Source: Wurfbainia villosa | Taxonomy: Eukaryota > Streptophyta > Magnoliopsida > Zingiberales > Zingiberaceae | NCBI GenBank assembly: GCA_025175895.1 | Contig: CM046005.1 | Location: 66,674,325 to 66,738,324 of the forward strand | Reading direction: 5' to 3' | Length of the DNA: 64,000 nucleotides | In this document: in pieces, positions 25,154 to 35,925 of the stretch | Layout of the letters: each line of letters starts with the position of its first letter | Numbering within the stretch: position 1 is the first letter of the stretch | Notes under the pieces: model-generated | The model's database searches: none | What the model was told of the DNA's origin: nothing | What the model saw: the letters and a program-made list of their open reading frames with translations, nothing else | Position numbers and translations under genes: made by a program

Positions 25154-25842
25154 GTATGCACCTTGAACTCAACTCATATCCTAGCATCTCACATGTATTT
25201 AGGGTGTATAAAATACACATACATATCAATGTAATGTGAGATGTGGATTTTGTTCTCCCTAAACTAGGGTTTCATGTATTTTTCTAAGGTAACTCTACTT
25301 GATTCCCTTATAAATGGGACTCCAAATCATGTCATTGTCCTTAAATCAATTTTAATCAATTAAATGCATGAAATTATCATGGCATAATAATAGCAAAAAT
25401 AAATCATGGCCAATGATCATGATGTCATGGCATATGATATAAAAATAATGCACATGACATTTATCCTAACCCTTAGCATGATCATGACATAACATATGGC
25501 AAATCAAGGCATGGCAAATAAAAAGTATAGGTATAATAATACCTAAATTATAATATTAATTGCCTTTTGAGATAATTAAGTATATTTTTGTCATATTCCT
25601 ATTGATCTCCCAAGTGTGCCAAAAATCCAAAATGACACACTATGACTCTAAACCCTAAGTTGTGCCAATTTGATTGATTTATCAAACTTCATAATTAATA
25701 TTGGCACATCCTAAAAACCTTTAGGATTTATAATCAAATCTATTCCCAAGATATCCATAACCTTGGAAATGACCTAAAATGTCAACTTTGCTATGGTTGA
25801 GTTAACTACCCATCCAATCAAGGTTGACACGACCTAACCCAT

Positions 25843-26261
25843 CTAGCGTGAGTCAATCACGCCCTTAGGAACCCAAAATCTATTTGAGCTCATTGGGTTA
25901 ATTAGGTATTCCTTAGGGATGACCTCCCTAGATACCTTCCTAATGACCCTCCTAGGCTTGGTAGCCTTGGTCATTTTGGTCTTACCTAGGTTGACTCTAG
26001 GGTTAACTCCCCTTGCAACCTTCTTAGTGGCTTCCCTAGGTTTCCTTGAAACCCTAGCCACTAGGCACACACCTTGGTCAACTCTAGGGATGACTTCCCT
26101 ATTGACCTTGGTCTTCCTAGACCTAGTTTGTGTTCCATAATCAAATGGAACACTATGATAAGCCACCATAGGCTTAGGTTTGTGACCCAAACCTTGCTTG
26201 CCCTTGGTTGACTTTTGACTCTTAGGTCCTAGGTGTTGACTTTGACTTTTGGACCCTTGAC
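25843..26261 (-). pseudogene. gag: Element D gag, basic C-terminal tail behind a stop
   Basis: Open from 26190 to 25843 (115 residues), highly basic with Arg/Lys-Val repeats and ending SNRFWVPKGVIDSR. The same tail ends the gag of elements 1, E and G. It is separated from the 423-residue open part by a stop at about 26262. Confidence 0.75.
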
Positions 26262-27533
26262 TTAGACATTAGACCCTTGAACTTGATTTTGTATATTCCT
26301 AAGGGTCTTTTCTAGTTTTTCAAGCCTTGACCTCAAGGCTTGGTTTTCCAACTCTAATTTCCCAATTTTTGATTTCTCATTTGGTCCTTGGGCATTACCA
26401 TTTCCTCTAGGCATATGCCTAGTCCATTTAGGATTAAGACCTAGGTGTTCTCTTATTTTCTTGATAGATTCTCTAGGTAAAATATTTTTAGGGACATTAG
26501 TCCCAAATTTCTCCTTAGTTTCAAAATGGACACTCTTAGCTCCTAAACAATAATATTTATTGTTCCTAGCATGCTTTTCATGATGAATTGCAAGAGAATT
26601 AAAAGCATTCTTTTTAACATTAAACCTAGAAGAATGAGCATTATTGAAATGATATACCTTAGGGTTTGCCTTAGTAGCTCCCCCTACTTGTGATGCTCCT
26701 TCTTGGGTCTTTTTGCTCCCCCTAGGACATCGATTCCTATAATGTTCTTTTGAATTGCACTTGAAGCATATGATGTGCTCCTTGCCTTTAGGTGTTGGGG
26801 AACCGGCATCCTTGACTTTTGGTGCCGGTGGAACTTTCCTAATCTTCTTTGGGCACTTGCTTTTGTAGTGCCCGATTTCCCTACACTCAAAATATATTAT
26901 ATGCATTTTATTATTAACACATATGCTTGAGTTACCTTGGGTGGTTGTAGGTGTCGGAATCAGATTTTGAGCTTCTTCATCTTCACCGGATGTCGAAGCT
27001 TCTTCTTGGGGTTGCTCCGGTGTAGATGTTCTAATCCCCTCCCCCTCAATCCTAGAGGTTGAGGTTTCTTCTAATTCTACCTCTTCCACCACTTCTTCCT
27101 CCTCGGATGTCGAACACTCCTTGACCTCCGAATCCTTACTTTCTTGTGAGGATGAGCTCTCTTCCTCATCCTCCTCATCTTCTTGGATTGAGTGAGGCTC
27201 TTCATGGAATTTTTCCAATTTGTTCCATACCTCCTTGGCGTCTTTACAATCCCCTATCTTGATCAAAATATCATTAGGGATTATATTAAGCAAAATACCC
27301 ATTACCTTATTGTTGATGTTATAGTATCGGAGTTGTTCTTGACTCCAATTCTTCTTCTTGATTTTTCTTCCTTCTTCCTCTTTTGGAGTGTCAAAACCTA
27401 CTAAGACACTAATCCAATTATCAAAATCACACATTAGAAAATGCATCATTCTACCTTTCCAATACGCGAAATCTTCGCGGTCGAAAGAAGGCGGAACGTT
27501 GATGTCGTCACCCAATCTCTCCTTGAATTCCAT
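26262..27533 (-). CDS. gag: Element D Gag, 423-residue open frame
   Basis: Structural Gag of a pol-less copia element, expected to form particles and bind the element RNA. Starts with the ATG 54 bases downstream of the primer-binding site (MEFKERLGDDINVPPSF). Residues about 15-112 are the UBN2/DUF4219-like capsid region (YWKGRM, EVWNKLEKFHEEP). Residues 115-190 are acidic and Ser/Thr-rich. Zinc knuckle 1 (214-227, YFECREIGHYKSKC) has Tyr for the first Cys; knuckle 2 (256-269, CFKCNSKEHYRNRC) is intact. A coiled coil covers 392-417. The frame has no stop over its whole length although the element is flanked by decayed copies. The tail after residue 423 is cut off by a stop. Expression is unknown. 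Confidence 0.75.
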   Translation of the reverse strand: MEFKERLGDDINVPPSFDREDFAYWKGRMMHFLMCDFDNWISVLVGFDTPKEEEGRKIKKKNWSQEQLRYYNINNKVMGILLNIIPNDILIKIGDCKDAKEVWNKLEKFHEEPHSIQEDEEDEEESSSSQESKDSEVKECSTSEEEEVVEEVELEETSTSRIEGEGIRTSTPEQPQEEASTSGEDEEAQNLIPTPTTTQGNSSICVNNKMHIIYFECREIGHYKSKCPKKIRKVPPAPKVKDAGSPTPKGKEHIICFKCNSKEHYRNRCPRGSKKTQEGASQVGGATKANPKVYHFNNAHSSRFNVKKNAFNSLAIHHEKHARNNKYYCLGAKSVHFETKEKFGTNVPKNILPRESIKKIREHLGLNPKWTRHMPRGNGNAQGPNEKSKIGKLELENQALRSRLEKLEKTLRNIQNQVQGSNV

Positions 27534-27586
27534 CTTGTTCCTCTAGCGTCTTGACTCTGGGTTGTTAATCCATAGAAGAGCCCCGG

Positions 27587-27598
27587 GCTCTAATACCA
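27587..27598 (-). other. Primer-binding site of element D
   Basis: Minus strand TGGTATTAGAGC, one change from the tRNA-Met match, two bases from the LTR at 27601. Confidence 0.8.
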
Positions 27599-27600
27599 AT

Positions 27601-29145
27601 TGTAGGAGATTTGAGGCCGCTAGAGGGGGGGTGAATAGCGTCGCGTGATCGTACGATGATGGAATTCTTTCGCATTTGATCATCTACAATCTTGTTAGCA
27701 CAGCGGAATAGTAATAACAAATAAATATAACAAGATACACAATCACAACATGGTCATATAACGTGGTTCGGAATCGAATGGTTCCTACTCCACGGATCGA
27801 GCTCTAAAGAGCTCTAGTGATGCACACGCACTCACTAATCATAAATAACTCCTTCTCGACACAAGTCGGAGGTGAAGAAACCTCGTACAAGGATTACACT
27901 AAGTAATACAAAAGATACAAGCTAATACAAGTAAGAAATACAATGAAAGTAAAGAAAAACACTTTACAAGAGCACTTTGGTTGCTTGATCTTTGGTTGCC
28001 TTTGACTAGCCTTGAAGGACTGGAAGAGCACCAACAATTCCCCTTCAAATCGCCCAAGAAACCCGCTCTTTGAGCCTTCCATGAATAGTTTCTTTTATCC
28101 TCCATCGGGCTGGATTTCCGCCTGGCAGTCGACTGTCATAAGTCACCAGTCGACTGCCAACACTGTAGCTGTGAGACAACGGCTCAATCCAAATTGGACA
28201 AGTTCCAACAGTACTCTCACCAGTCGACTGCCAACATTGGCAGTTGACTGCCAATGCCCGTAGTCGACTACCAAGTCGGCTACAGAGCATTTTGTGCTCG
28301 CAACTTAACTGGCAATCGACTGCCGTCGACATCAGTCGACTTCTCCATTGAGCAGTCGACTGCCAGAGCAATTTCAGCTCTTAAACGGCAGTCGAACTCA
28401 AGTCGACTCACAGCAATCGAACCGGCCATAATGCCAGTCGACTGCCAACCTCAAGGATGAGGTTTTAACCCAAGTTATGGTGTCCCCATACTTGCTAGAC
28501 CACCCTTAGCCTGAACCTAAGCCTTCTAGTCACCTCCATCATCCTTACACCTCTCGGATCCCTCCAAGTCATCCATGACTTGTTCATCCATCGCGCTAGC
28601 CTTCAGGTGCTTCCATCGGCTATGTCATGCTAACGGTGTCTACACCGCCAAGGCACATTGGACTTACGCTGCCAATATCAAATCCCTTGGACTTCTCAAA
28701 TGCCAAGACTCAAGCTTGGACTTTCCATGCCAAGACCCATGCTTGGACTTTCCCTTGCCAACCCATGTTGGACTTTCCATGCCAAGTCCCATGCTTGGAC
28801 TTTCCCTTGCGCCAAGTACTCAAGACTTGGACTTCCCAAATGCCAAGTGTCTCACTTGGACTTTCCATGCCAAGTACCCATGACTTGGACTTTACCTTGC
28901 CAAGACCCATGCTTGGACTTTCCCATAATCACATGGTCAATCCCTAGTCAACCATCAAAGACTCCCTCGAGTCAAACTCGGGTCTGGTCAATTATAACCT
29001 GGGTCGATTGTATAAACAATCTCCCCAAAACATTAACCGACATCAATGTCAAACATCAATGTCAAACATACTATGTCAAACATCAAAACATCACTCGAGT
29101 CAAACTCAAGTCTGGTCAATCGTGACCTAGCCGATTGCACCAACA
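27601..29145 (-). repeat. 5' LTR of element D
   Basis: 1545 bp, TGTTGGTGCAATCGG... on the minus strand to ...TCTCCTACA. TATA-like GGATAAAAG at 28089-28097. CAGTCGACTG cluster 28128-28450, hairpin-unit array 28648-28916. Many CAGTCGACTG copies here correspond to shorter CGAT-type sequence in the 3' copy. Confidence 0.9.
28648..28916 (-). repeat. hairpin-unit array in 5' LTR of D
   Basis: Same unit series as 22367-22661, lacking one or two units near the start (the segment with CCAAGACTCCGCTTAG is missing). ORFs 28575-29125 are readings of it. Confidence 0.85.
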
Positions 29146-29685
29146 CATGGATTCCCACAAGGTGGTTCTAGGAAAAGAGTTTAGTACATACCTGATAAGG
29201 TCGCGATTTTCGACCTTTTGTCCGATTACGTGTAGGTTGTTGACAATATCTTGAATGCGAGCGTGAAGTTGCGTCACCATCTCGTGTTCTTGCATTTTTA
29301 GATTATATAACCTATTGAACAAGAGATCACACTTACATACCTTGGCTTCGTCGGTCCCTTTGTGTAGCTCCACTAGTTTTGTCCAGAGATCCTTTGCGCT
29401 GATGAAGGGGCCGATGCGATTAAGCTCCTCCTTGGACAAGCCGCATTGGAGGATTTGAGTCACCTTAGCGTCGGCTTCGACTTGTCTTTTTGTAGCATTG
29501 GTCCACTGGTCATAATCCAAAGATTCACCCACTTCGTTAGTCGGAAGTGTGAATCCCATTTGGATTATGATCCACATCTCGATTTGGGTCTTAAGGAAGC
29601 ACTCCATCTGACCCTTCCAATAACGGAAGTCATCTCCATTGTAAAACGGAGGTCGAACGGTACTAAAACCCTCGAGATGGGCCAT
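29146..29685 (-). pseudogene. gag: Element C gag, 5' part
   Basis: N-terminal half of Gag, open from the preferred start at 29685 (MAHLEGFSTVRPPFYNGDDF) to the CATGG target site. It shows the DUF4219/UBN2 features: FRYWKGQMECFL (about residues 21-32), AKDLWTKLVELHKGT (about 100-114) and the NLK..E..T.LHARIQDIV region (about 130-155). An upstream in-frame ATG at 29733 would add 16 hydrophobic residues; I prefer 29685. It continues in the same sense at 19424, so the reading frame was open here until element D inserted. Confidence 0.88.
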
Positions 29686-29883
29686 TGATACAAAAAATAA
29701 GAGAATGAAGACGAAAAAACCTAACAACAACACAAACGATCGAAATGTACCAAGACTCGCATCTTGGATTAGTAGTGCGGGAGAAAACTAAATGAATGAA
29801 ACAAATTCAAAATATACAGAATTAAAAAGAAAAAAAATCTATAAAAAACTAGATTGGTGGTTTCACCAAATCTTACCACCCCC

Positions 29884-29896
29884 GACTCTGATACCA
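29884..29896 (-). other. Primer-binding site of element C
   Basis: Minus strand TGGTATCAGAGTC, two bases from the LTR start at 29899. Confidence 0.85.
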
Positions 29897-29898
29897 AT

Positions 29899-30942
29899 TG
29901 TTGGATCGAGCGGATCGCTAGAGGGGGTGAATAGCGATATAAACTTTTTCGTTCGAATTCGTTTCAAGACACAAGTAAATGCAGCGGAAGATAAATGAAA
30001 AATAAACGAGACAATAGAATTTTTACTTCGTTCATAGCATTCGGCTACTACTCCAAGGCCCTAGTGGTCCTTAACCATGCACGGAGGGCAAAGCACTAAC
30101 GAACTCCTCCTCGTTGAAGGTAGGAGTTAATCGAATACAAAAAACCACAAAAGCTTGAGGTAAAGGGACACTCCCCCTCTCCTTGTTACAATAAAAACTC
30201 CGAGACAATAATATGAAAAGAGATAAGCTAAATTAAACTTATACCGACGAATAAGAAATGAAAACTCAAGCTTAGATTGTCGGAGTAGTAACACTTCATT
30301 ATCGGAGAGTCGCAGCATTGTGGAGGCTTTAGGGAACATAGAATTGATGAGAAAACCCTAGGAGAGGCCCTCCTTTTATAGCCTTTGAGTCCCTTCTCGA
30401 GAGGATCTTCAACCAATCAGATTTGAGCACCAATCTCCTTGAAATGAGGTGATATCGATGGCGATCGATCGATCTGGCAGCGAGCGATCGATGGGCCGAT
30501 CGATGGACTGTGATGTCTGTAGCGATCGACTAATGCTAGCTGAAATCAAAAGTTAGCTTAACAAAAACATTATTTTGACGGCCGCCGACCGTCCGATCTC
30601 GACCTAGAGCATCCATGGGATGTCTTTGGTCAGATCTATGCTTAAGACCATCCCCATAAGGAGGATACGACCTCACCTATGCTCACACACACGAGCTTAC
30701 CTCGATACTTACTTTGTAGCTCTTGCTTCTGGCCTTCCACTCGATTCCTTTGGCTCCCTCTGAAGTCACTCGAGTGTCGCCTGACCATCACGGCTTCCTT
30801 CGGGTGTCGCTAGCCTTCAGCTCTAGCTTTAACAATTTTCTGCACACTTGATTTAGCTCATGAGATAACAATATGAGCTTAACTTTGTATCGTTTTCTAT
30901 AATCAAAACTTAGGTTCGACTTAGATGCCTACTGCACCAACA
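29899..30942 (-). repeat. 5' LTR of element C
   Basis: 1044 bp. Compared with the 3' copy the palindrome cluster (30455-30535) is shorter and CGATCGATC-rich, while its flanks align closely. TATA box at about 30374-30383. Right end ...TGCACCAACA followed by ACTCG. Confidence 0.9.
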
Positions 30943-31465
30943 ACTCGAACACCAGTCGAGTCACAGTCGATTGATGCCGGGTAAACCTCAAACTTTACAT
31001 CTGTTTGAGCATCCGGCGGTTGGGTAAACCTCAACCCTTTCGTCGAGCCTCCGACACTTAGCCATTCGGCCAAGTTCACCTAATGAGCTACTTACATTTC
31101 ACTCATTCTCTCATCTCTCTTGAAGTCTCTCGCCGAAACTCTCTTCGTTCGCGGCCACGTCCCTCGGTAGCACCAAGCGCACGGCTTCGCAATGCTCCTT
31201 CGCGTCTCTTGCCCTCGAAGTCTGCTTCCTTGGCTTTTGTTCGAGTCATCTCATCCAGCGGTCCCTCAGATGCATCAAGCGCACAACTTCGCAATGCTCT
31301 TTCGTCGTCTCAAGCACGAGGTTGTGAGTTGGTGAAACTCGCCAAAGCTCCATGCGAATTATTAAGTTCTGCAAGACTCCAACACATATATCAAAACAAT
31401 AACAACCTAACTTAAACCCTTTGTCACACACATCAAAACCATATCACAGGTTGATTGCCCTAACA
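30943..31465 (-). repeat. 3' LTR of element B, part 2
   Basis: Begins with the ACTCG duplication and continues the 12592 side; aligns with 35110-35668 of the 5' copy. Ends ...TGCCCTAACA followed by the purine tract. Confidence 0.85.
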
Positions 31466-32606
31466 ATCTCCCCCTTTTTGATGTGTGGCAATTCGTTTAA
31501 ATTAGGTAAACAAATAACATTAACAACATAAGCAAGGAAAGCATGTAAATAATATGAGCATCAAAACTCCCCCTTAAACATGCAACTCCTCCTTAAGACA
31601 GGCTAAATTTTCCCTTCCAGCATGATTAACTTAAACCTATCAATTCTCCCCCTTTGACACCATCAAAAATATTATCTAAATGTCAAAAATGCATGGCATC
31701 AAGTCTAGGGAACAAAAACCACCAAAAAGTGAACAAAAAATAATCAAAACACCATCGGAGTTGGACTACCCGGTCATGGCACTCGATTTTCGATCATTGA
31801 TATTTTGATTTGAAATTGAAATACACTAGAAATTCCAGAAAATTCAAAAAATTGTGAAATTTTGAAAACACATTTCTTTTAAATTCCTTTATCAGTGAAA
31901 AATGAGTTTTCATAAAAATTACTCATATTTTCAATGATTTGCCAAAAATCCAAAAGTTTCAAAAACAACTAGTATTTGATCAAGTTTGTATCAATTTTAA
32001 TACCTAGTTTTTCTTTAGATTGTTTCAAAACATGAAAACACATATTTTAAAGTAAGAAATAGTTTTAAAAACATATGAAATATCCAACCATGATCTTTGG
32101 GAAATATGTCTATGAATTAAAAATATGCTTTCCCCATGATTGGTCTATTATTACTATATTGATACACTTAATGACCATCTAAATGCCATAGGCATTAGTG
32201 GACCATTTGTATCATCCTATAATCTCACCCATGCTAAGTTTTCAATCAAGGTTATCCTTATGGTAAGTGTGAGATGTTCCTAAAGGTATTTATATACTTA
32301 ACTTTCAAATTCATGCATTTCTACCCATGGTTAAGTATCATACTAACATACCACATGATCATAAAGACATATATGTATTGATTTCATATTATGATCATGA
32401 AACAAATGTATCAATCAATTTGTAATCATGCATTAGGTATAAAATCATGATAATAAGTCAAGTATCACCCAAATCATGATTTAAACTATTTATGGGTGCA
32501 TTATCATCACCCAACACTATTTCAAAAATTTAGTCCCGATCATCCTAAGTCAACCAAATAATATGATATAAGTAAAATCCTTATGGTTGACTATCCTAGG
32601 GTTTTT
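31466..32606 (-). other. Element B non-coding block
   Basis: Purine tract ACAAAAAGGGGGAGAT on the minus strand next to the LTR, then AT-rich sequence with no gene. Segments such as CACCATCGGAGTTGG (31752) and the ATCATGAT-rich stretch (32330-32470) have no coding sense. No pol. Confidence 0.65.
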
Positions 32607-34332
32607 CTAACCCTTAAGGATGGATTTAGGAACCCAATACAAGTTCTTTCCTATGGGGTTCACTAAAAATTCCTTACAGGTCCAATTTCTAGCTATTGTT
32701 TTGTTCTTACCTTGACCCCTAGCAATCAAACATTTATAGGCCTTTTCATTTGTCTTTCCCTTATAACCTAGGCCTTTCCTATTGAAGCTTGCCCTTTTGC
32801 TCCCTATGATCATGCTCAAGGTATTGGAGCCTATTGTAAATTTTTTTAGGGCTTTAGTCAAATGGTCTACCTTTTCCCTTAACACCCTTTTTTTCTTCAA
32901 TACATGCATCATTTACATCAAAAGGCATATAATGATCATGTGAGCATGCATTATCAAAACTAGAAGAGGCATTATCATTAATATTTAAACATGCTTGTTC
33001 TAGTTTTTCTTATAAATCCTTAATTTGATCGAGCATGTATTTGTTCTTCTTTTTAGCCCTAAACAAGTCCTTAGTTAAGCTAGAAATCATGGAAACAATT
33101 TTCTTAGGTGAAAGATTCGTTATCATAGTTTCCATTTCTTCTTCCTCGGATTCCGATGAGGATGAGGATGAAGCTCCCCCTTCACTAGAGCTCTCCTCAC
33201 TTGTGCTTCTTTCTTCTTGCTCGGAGGAGGAGGTGGAGTCTAGGTCGTCTATTGCCATTAGGGCAAGGTTTGAGTAGACATGTTCTTCTTCCGATTATGA
33301 AGAAGAAGGATCATCCCATGTCCTTGCTTTGAGGGCTTTTGCCTTCCCTTTCTCCTTGGCTTTCTTCTCTTCTTCCTTATTTTTGCTCCCCTTCTTCTTT
33401 TCTTCTTTTCTCCTCCTTTCTTCTTTGCTCTTGTTCAAGAGGGGATAATCATCTCTTATATGCCCCTCTCCTTGGCAATTGTAGCAAATGATATTTCTTT
33501 TAGGCCTTCTCCTCCTATCATTAGATTTGTTAAATTTAAAATTCTTTAAAGCATGCCTTACCTTCCTTACCATATAAGCATCTTCATTGCTATTCATGGA
33601 GGATGAGGAAGATGCTTCATCGGAGGAGGAGGGAGTCTCTATCTTCTTCTTCCCCTTGTTGGCTACTAGTGTCACTCCCCTTGATGGCTTGATGCTTGAT
33701 TCTTCAATTACTCCTTCAAGCCTTGTTTCGTGGAGCACCATGGTTAAGAAGAACTCCTCTATGGTGCTAACTTCTAGGTTCTTTGAGATGTAGAAGGAGT
33801 CCACCATTGAGCTCCATCTTGATGACCGAGGGAAGGCATCTATTGCCTTCATGACCATGTCCCTATTTGAGAGCTTCTCCCCTACACTAGATAAACCGGT
33901 TATTATTTCTTTAAAGCGTGAATGCAATGATAATACCTTCTCTCCCTTTTCTAATTTGATGTTACTTAATTGGGAGCGGAGGAGGTCTCTCCTTGCAAGC
34001 TTCACCTTGGAGGTGCCTTCATGAAGCTTTATGAGTTTCTCCCACATTTCCTTGGCGCTTGCACATTCCCCTATCCGATTCACTTCTTGTTAGGGGAGTA
34101 CGTTCTAGAGGTGGTGCTTTGCCTTTGAGTTCGCCAAGTACGCTTCCCTTTGCTTTTTAGTCCACATTGACTTCTCTAGTGGCTCCCCCTCTTCATCCCT
34201 ATGAACTTCGAAACCGTTTTCCATAGTAAGCATAATGTCAAAATCGGTCTCGAAGAATACCTCCATTCTCTTCTTCCACCAAGGGAATTCGCCTTCAAAC
34301 TTCGGTGGGTGAATGTTTGAGCCGACCATCAT
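32607..34332 (-). pseudogene. gag: Element B gag, broken
   Basis: Starts MMVGSNIHPPKFEGEFPWWKK at 34332. The first frame runs to two stops (34105-34107 and about 34090), and the same frame reopens for 33295-34083 (UBN2-like NRIGECASAKEMWEKLIKLHEGT at its start). Later come a zinc knuckle CYNCQGEGHIRDDY (33450-33490; last Cys replaced by Tyr), a Lys/Glu-rich stretch, an acidic Ser-rich segment (33010-33258) and a coiled-coil and WVPK tail in another frame (32607-32912). It is nearer to the gag of C than to the two-knuckle group. Non-functional. Confidence 0.8.
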
Positions 34333-34378
34333 ATTTGTTGTGCTTGTTGTGGCGGTTAGTCCTCGACAAGCTACCTTG

Positions 34379-34390
34379 GCTCTGATACCA
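34379..34390 (-). other. Primer-binding site of element B
   Basis: Minus strand TGGTATCAGAGC, two bases from the LTR start at 34393. Confidence 0.85.
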
Positions 34391-34392
34391 CT

Positions 34393-35668
34393 TGTTGGAA
34401 TGTTGGTGGCTGGCTAGAGGGGGGTGAATATCCCTCAATCGTGGTACGATGGAATTCGTTCTTAATTGTCTACAATTATCGTTAGGGCAAGCGGAAATAT
34501 AAAGCTAAGACAATTAAGAACAACACAAAATAAAGAACAATGCTAACAAAAGATATAACGTGGTTCATGGCCTCGCCGCTAATCCACGGTGTGATTCGTC
34601 TCTGGTGAATCACTCTGAAACCAATCCAATATGGTCTCTCCCTTTAGCCAAAGCAAGGTGGAGGTAAACCTTCTTACAACACAACACTCCTTCTTACAAT
34701 AAAATTGAAGTAAGAACAAGAAGGAGTTTAACACTTGTGGAGCACTTGGATGATAGTTTGGAGCATGAACATTAGTCATCCAAAAGCCCACACCTTCTCT
34801 ATAAATAGATAAGGTTGTTTTCTTCATGTTGGACACTAGTAGTCGACTGATGCCTCGATCAGTCAACTGCTCCTGTAGCCATTGCCCAATAACGGCTTCT
34901 TCCACGTTGGATTTCATCCAACGACTCCCACATCAGTCGATTGATCATCCAATCACCGATCGATGGAGCTATCGATCGAGTCGGAGGCGAGCACTGACCG
35001 ATCACCATGCGAAACCCTCGCGTGACGATCATTGCTACCATCGATCGGTGATGGTCTCGGCAGTCGACTGCTAGCCCATGGCAGTCGACTGATGACACAG
35101 AAACCAGACTCGAACCCCAGTCGAGTCATAGTCGACTTGGAGCAGTTGACTTCCATGACATGGCAGTCGACTGATGCTGGGTAAACCTCAAACTTTACAA
35201 TCATTTGAGCGTCGGGCGGTCGGGTAAACCTCAACCCTTTCGGTCAAGCCTCCGATACTTAGCCATTCAGCCAAGTTCACCTAATGAGCTACTTACATTT
35301 CACTCATTCTCTCATCTCACTTGAAGTCCCTCGTCGAAGCTCTCTTCGATCGCGGCCACATCCCTCGGCAGCACCAAGCGCACGGCTTCACAATGCTCCT
35401 TCGCATCTCTTGCCCTCGAAGTCTGCTTCCTTGGCTTCGCTTCAAGTCATCTCGTCTGGCGGTCCCTCGGATGCATCAAGAGCACGACTTCGCAATGCTC
35501 CTTCGCCGTCTCAAGCACAAGGTTGTGAGTTGGTGAAACTCGCCAAAGCTCTATGTGCGAATAACTAAGTCTTACAAGACTCCAACGCACATATCAAAAC
35601 AATAACAACCTAACTTAAACCTTTTGCCACACAGATCAAAACCATATCACGGGTTGATTATCCTAACA
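34393..35668 (-). repeat. 5' LTR of element B
   Basis: 1276 bp, ends ...CCTAACA next to CCCTT. TATA box around 34797-34808. The palindrome cluster (34840-35180) contains CGATCGATGG-type sequence where the 3' copy has CAATCGACTAATGG. Confidence 0.9.
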
Positions 35669-35925
35669 CCCTTGCCAACTCCATGTTGGACTTTCCAAAT
35701 GCCAAGACCTATGCTTGGACTTTCCAATTGCCAAGTACCCATGACTTGGACTTTCCATGCCAAGTGTCCCACTTGGACTTCTCCTTCATATGGTCAACTG
35801 CATGTCAACCATATAGGTAACCCATTGTCAAACAATGGTCAACTCATTGTCAAACATCAAAATACTACTTGAGTCAAACTCAAGTCCAGTCAATCGTGAC
35901 CTAGGCCGATTGCACCAATAGGATC
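35669..35925 (-). repeat. solo LTR A, 5' portion, with target sites
   Basis: CCCTT (35669-35673), then the U3 start of A with four or five hairpin units (35675-35780), ending ...GCACCAATA at 35920 and GGATC at 35921-35925. The LTR therefore begins TATTGG instead of TGTTGG. Confidence 0.85.

Larger units (their letters stand above)
22892..25842 (-). other. Element D non-coding block (pol replaced)
   Basis: Purine tract (22892-22912 read as AAAAAGGGGGAGAT on the minus strand) next to the LTR, then about 1.85 kb without a credible gene, interrupted by the solo LTR at 24048-25153. Recognisable segments in common with elements 1, E and G include 23757-23890 and 25380-25560. A CGATC-rich variant of the palindrome cluster lies at 23570-23645. 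Confidence 0.7.
19425..29145 (-). mobile_element. Element D: gag-only copia retrotransposon inserted in gag of C
   Basis: 3' LTR 19425-22891 (split by a solo LTR), non-coding block 22892-25842 (split by another solo LTR), gag 25843-27533, primer-binding site 27587-27598 and 5' LTR 27601-29145. Perfect CATGG duplications flank it. Without the two later insertions it would be about 6.7 kb with no pol. It has the best preserved gag frame of the gag-only group. Confidence 0.9.
12593..30942 (-). mobile_element. Element C: SIRE/Maximus-type copia with gag and pol
   Basis: Minus-strand element with 3' LTR 12593-13686, pol 14674-17760, gag 18487-19424 plus 29146-29685, primer-binding site 29884-29896 and 5' LTR 29899-30942. 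ACTCG duplications flank it. The gag is interrupted by element D at a CATGG duplication. It is structurally the most complete element in the nest but has several stops in gag and pol. Confidence 0.9.
11856..35668 (-). mobile_element. Element B: gag-only SIRE-like retrotransposon (nested host)
   Basis: Two LTRs (3' copy 11856-12592 plus 30948-31465; 5' copy 34393-35668), primer-binding site at 34379-34390 and a decayed gag (32607-34332). The internal region is only about 2.9 kb and holds no pol. Exact CCCTT duplications flank it. Its 3' LTR is split by element C. By eye the two LTRs differ at several percent of positions. Confidence 0.85.
10647..35920 (-). mobile_element. Solo LTR A, host of the whole nest
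   Basis: Only about 1.46 kb of this span belongs to A: 10647-11855 plus 35674-35920. The minus-strand 3' end is ...CTCAACA and the 5' end TATTGGTGCAATCGG. No internal region of its own remains and a perfect 5-bp duplication flanks it, so it is a solo LTR left by LTR-LTR recombination. Element B sits inside it. Confidence 0.85.

Noticed and set aside
33035..33277. Plus-strand Ser/Asp-rich ORFs opposite gag
   Set aside because: They are antisense shadows of the acidic Ser-rich part of element B gag; similarly 18854-19411 opposite gag of C.
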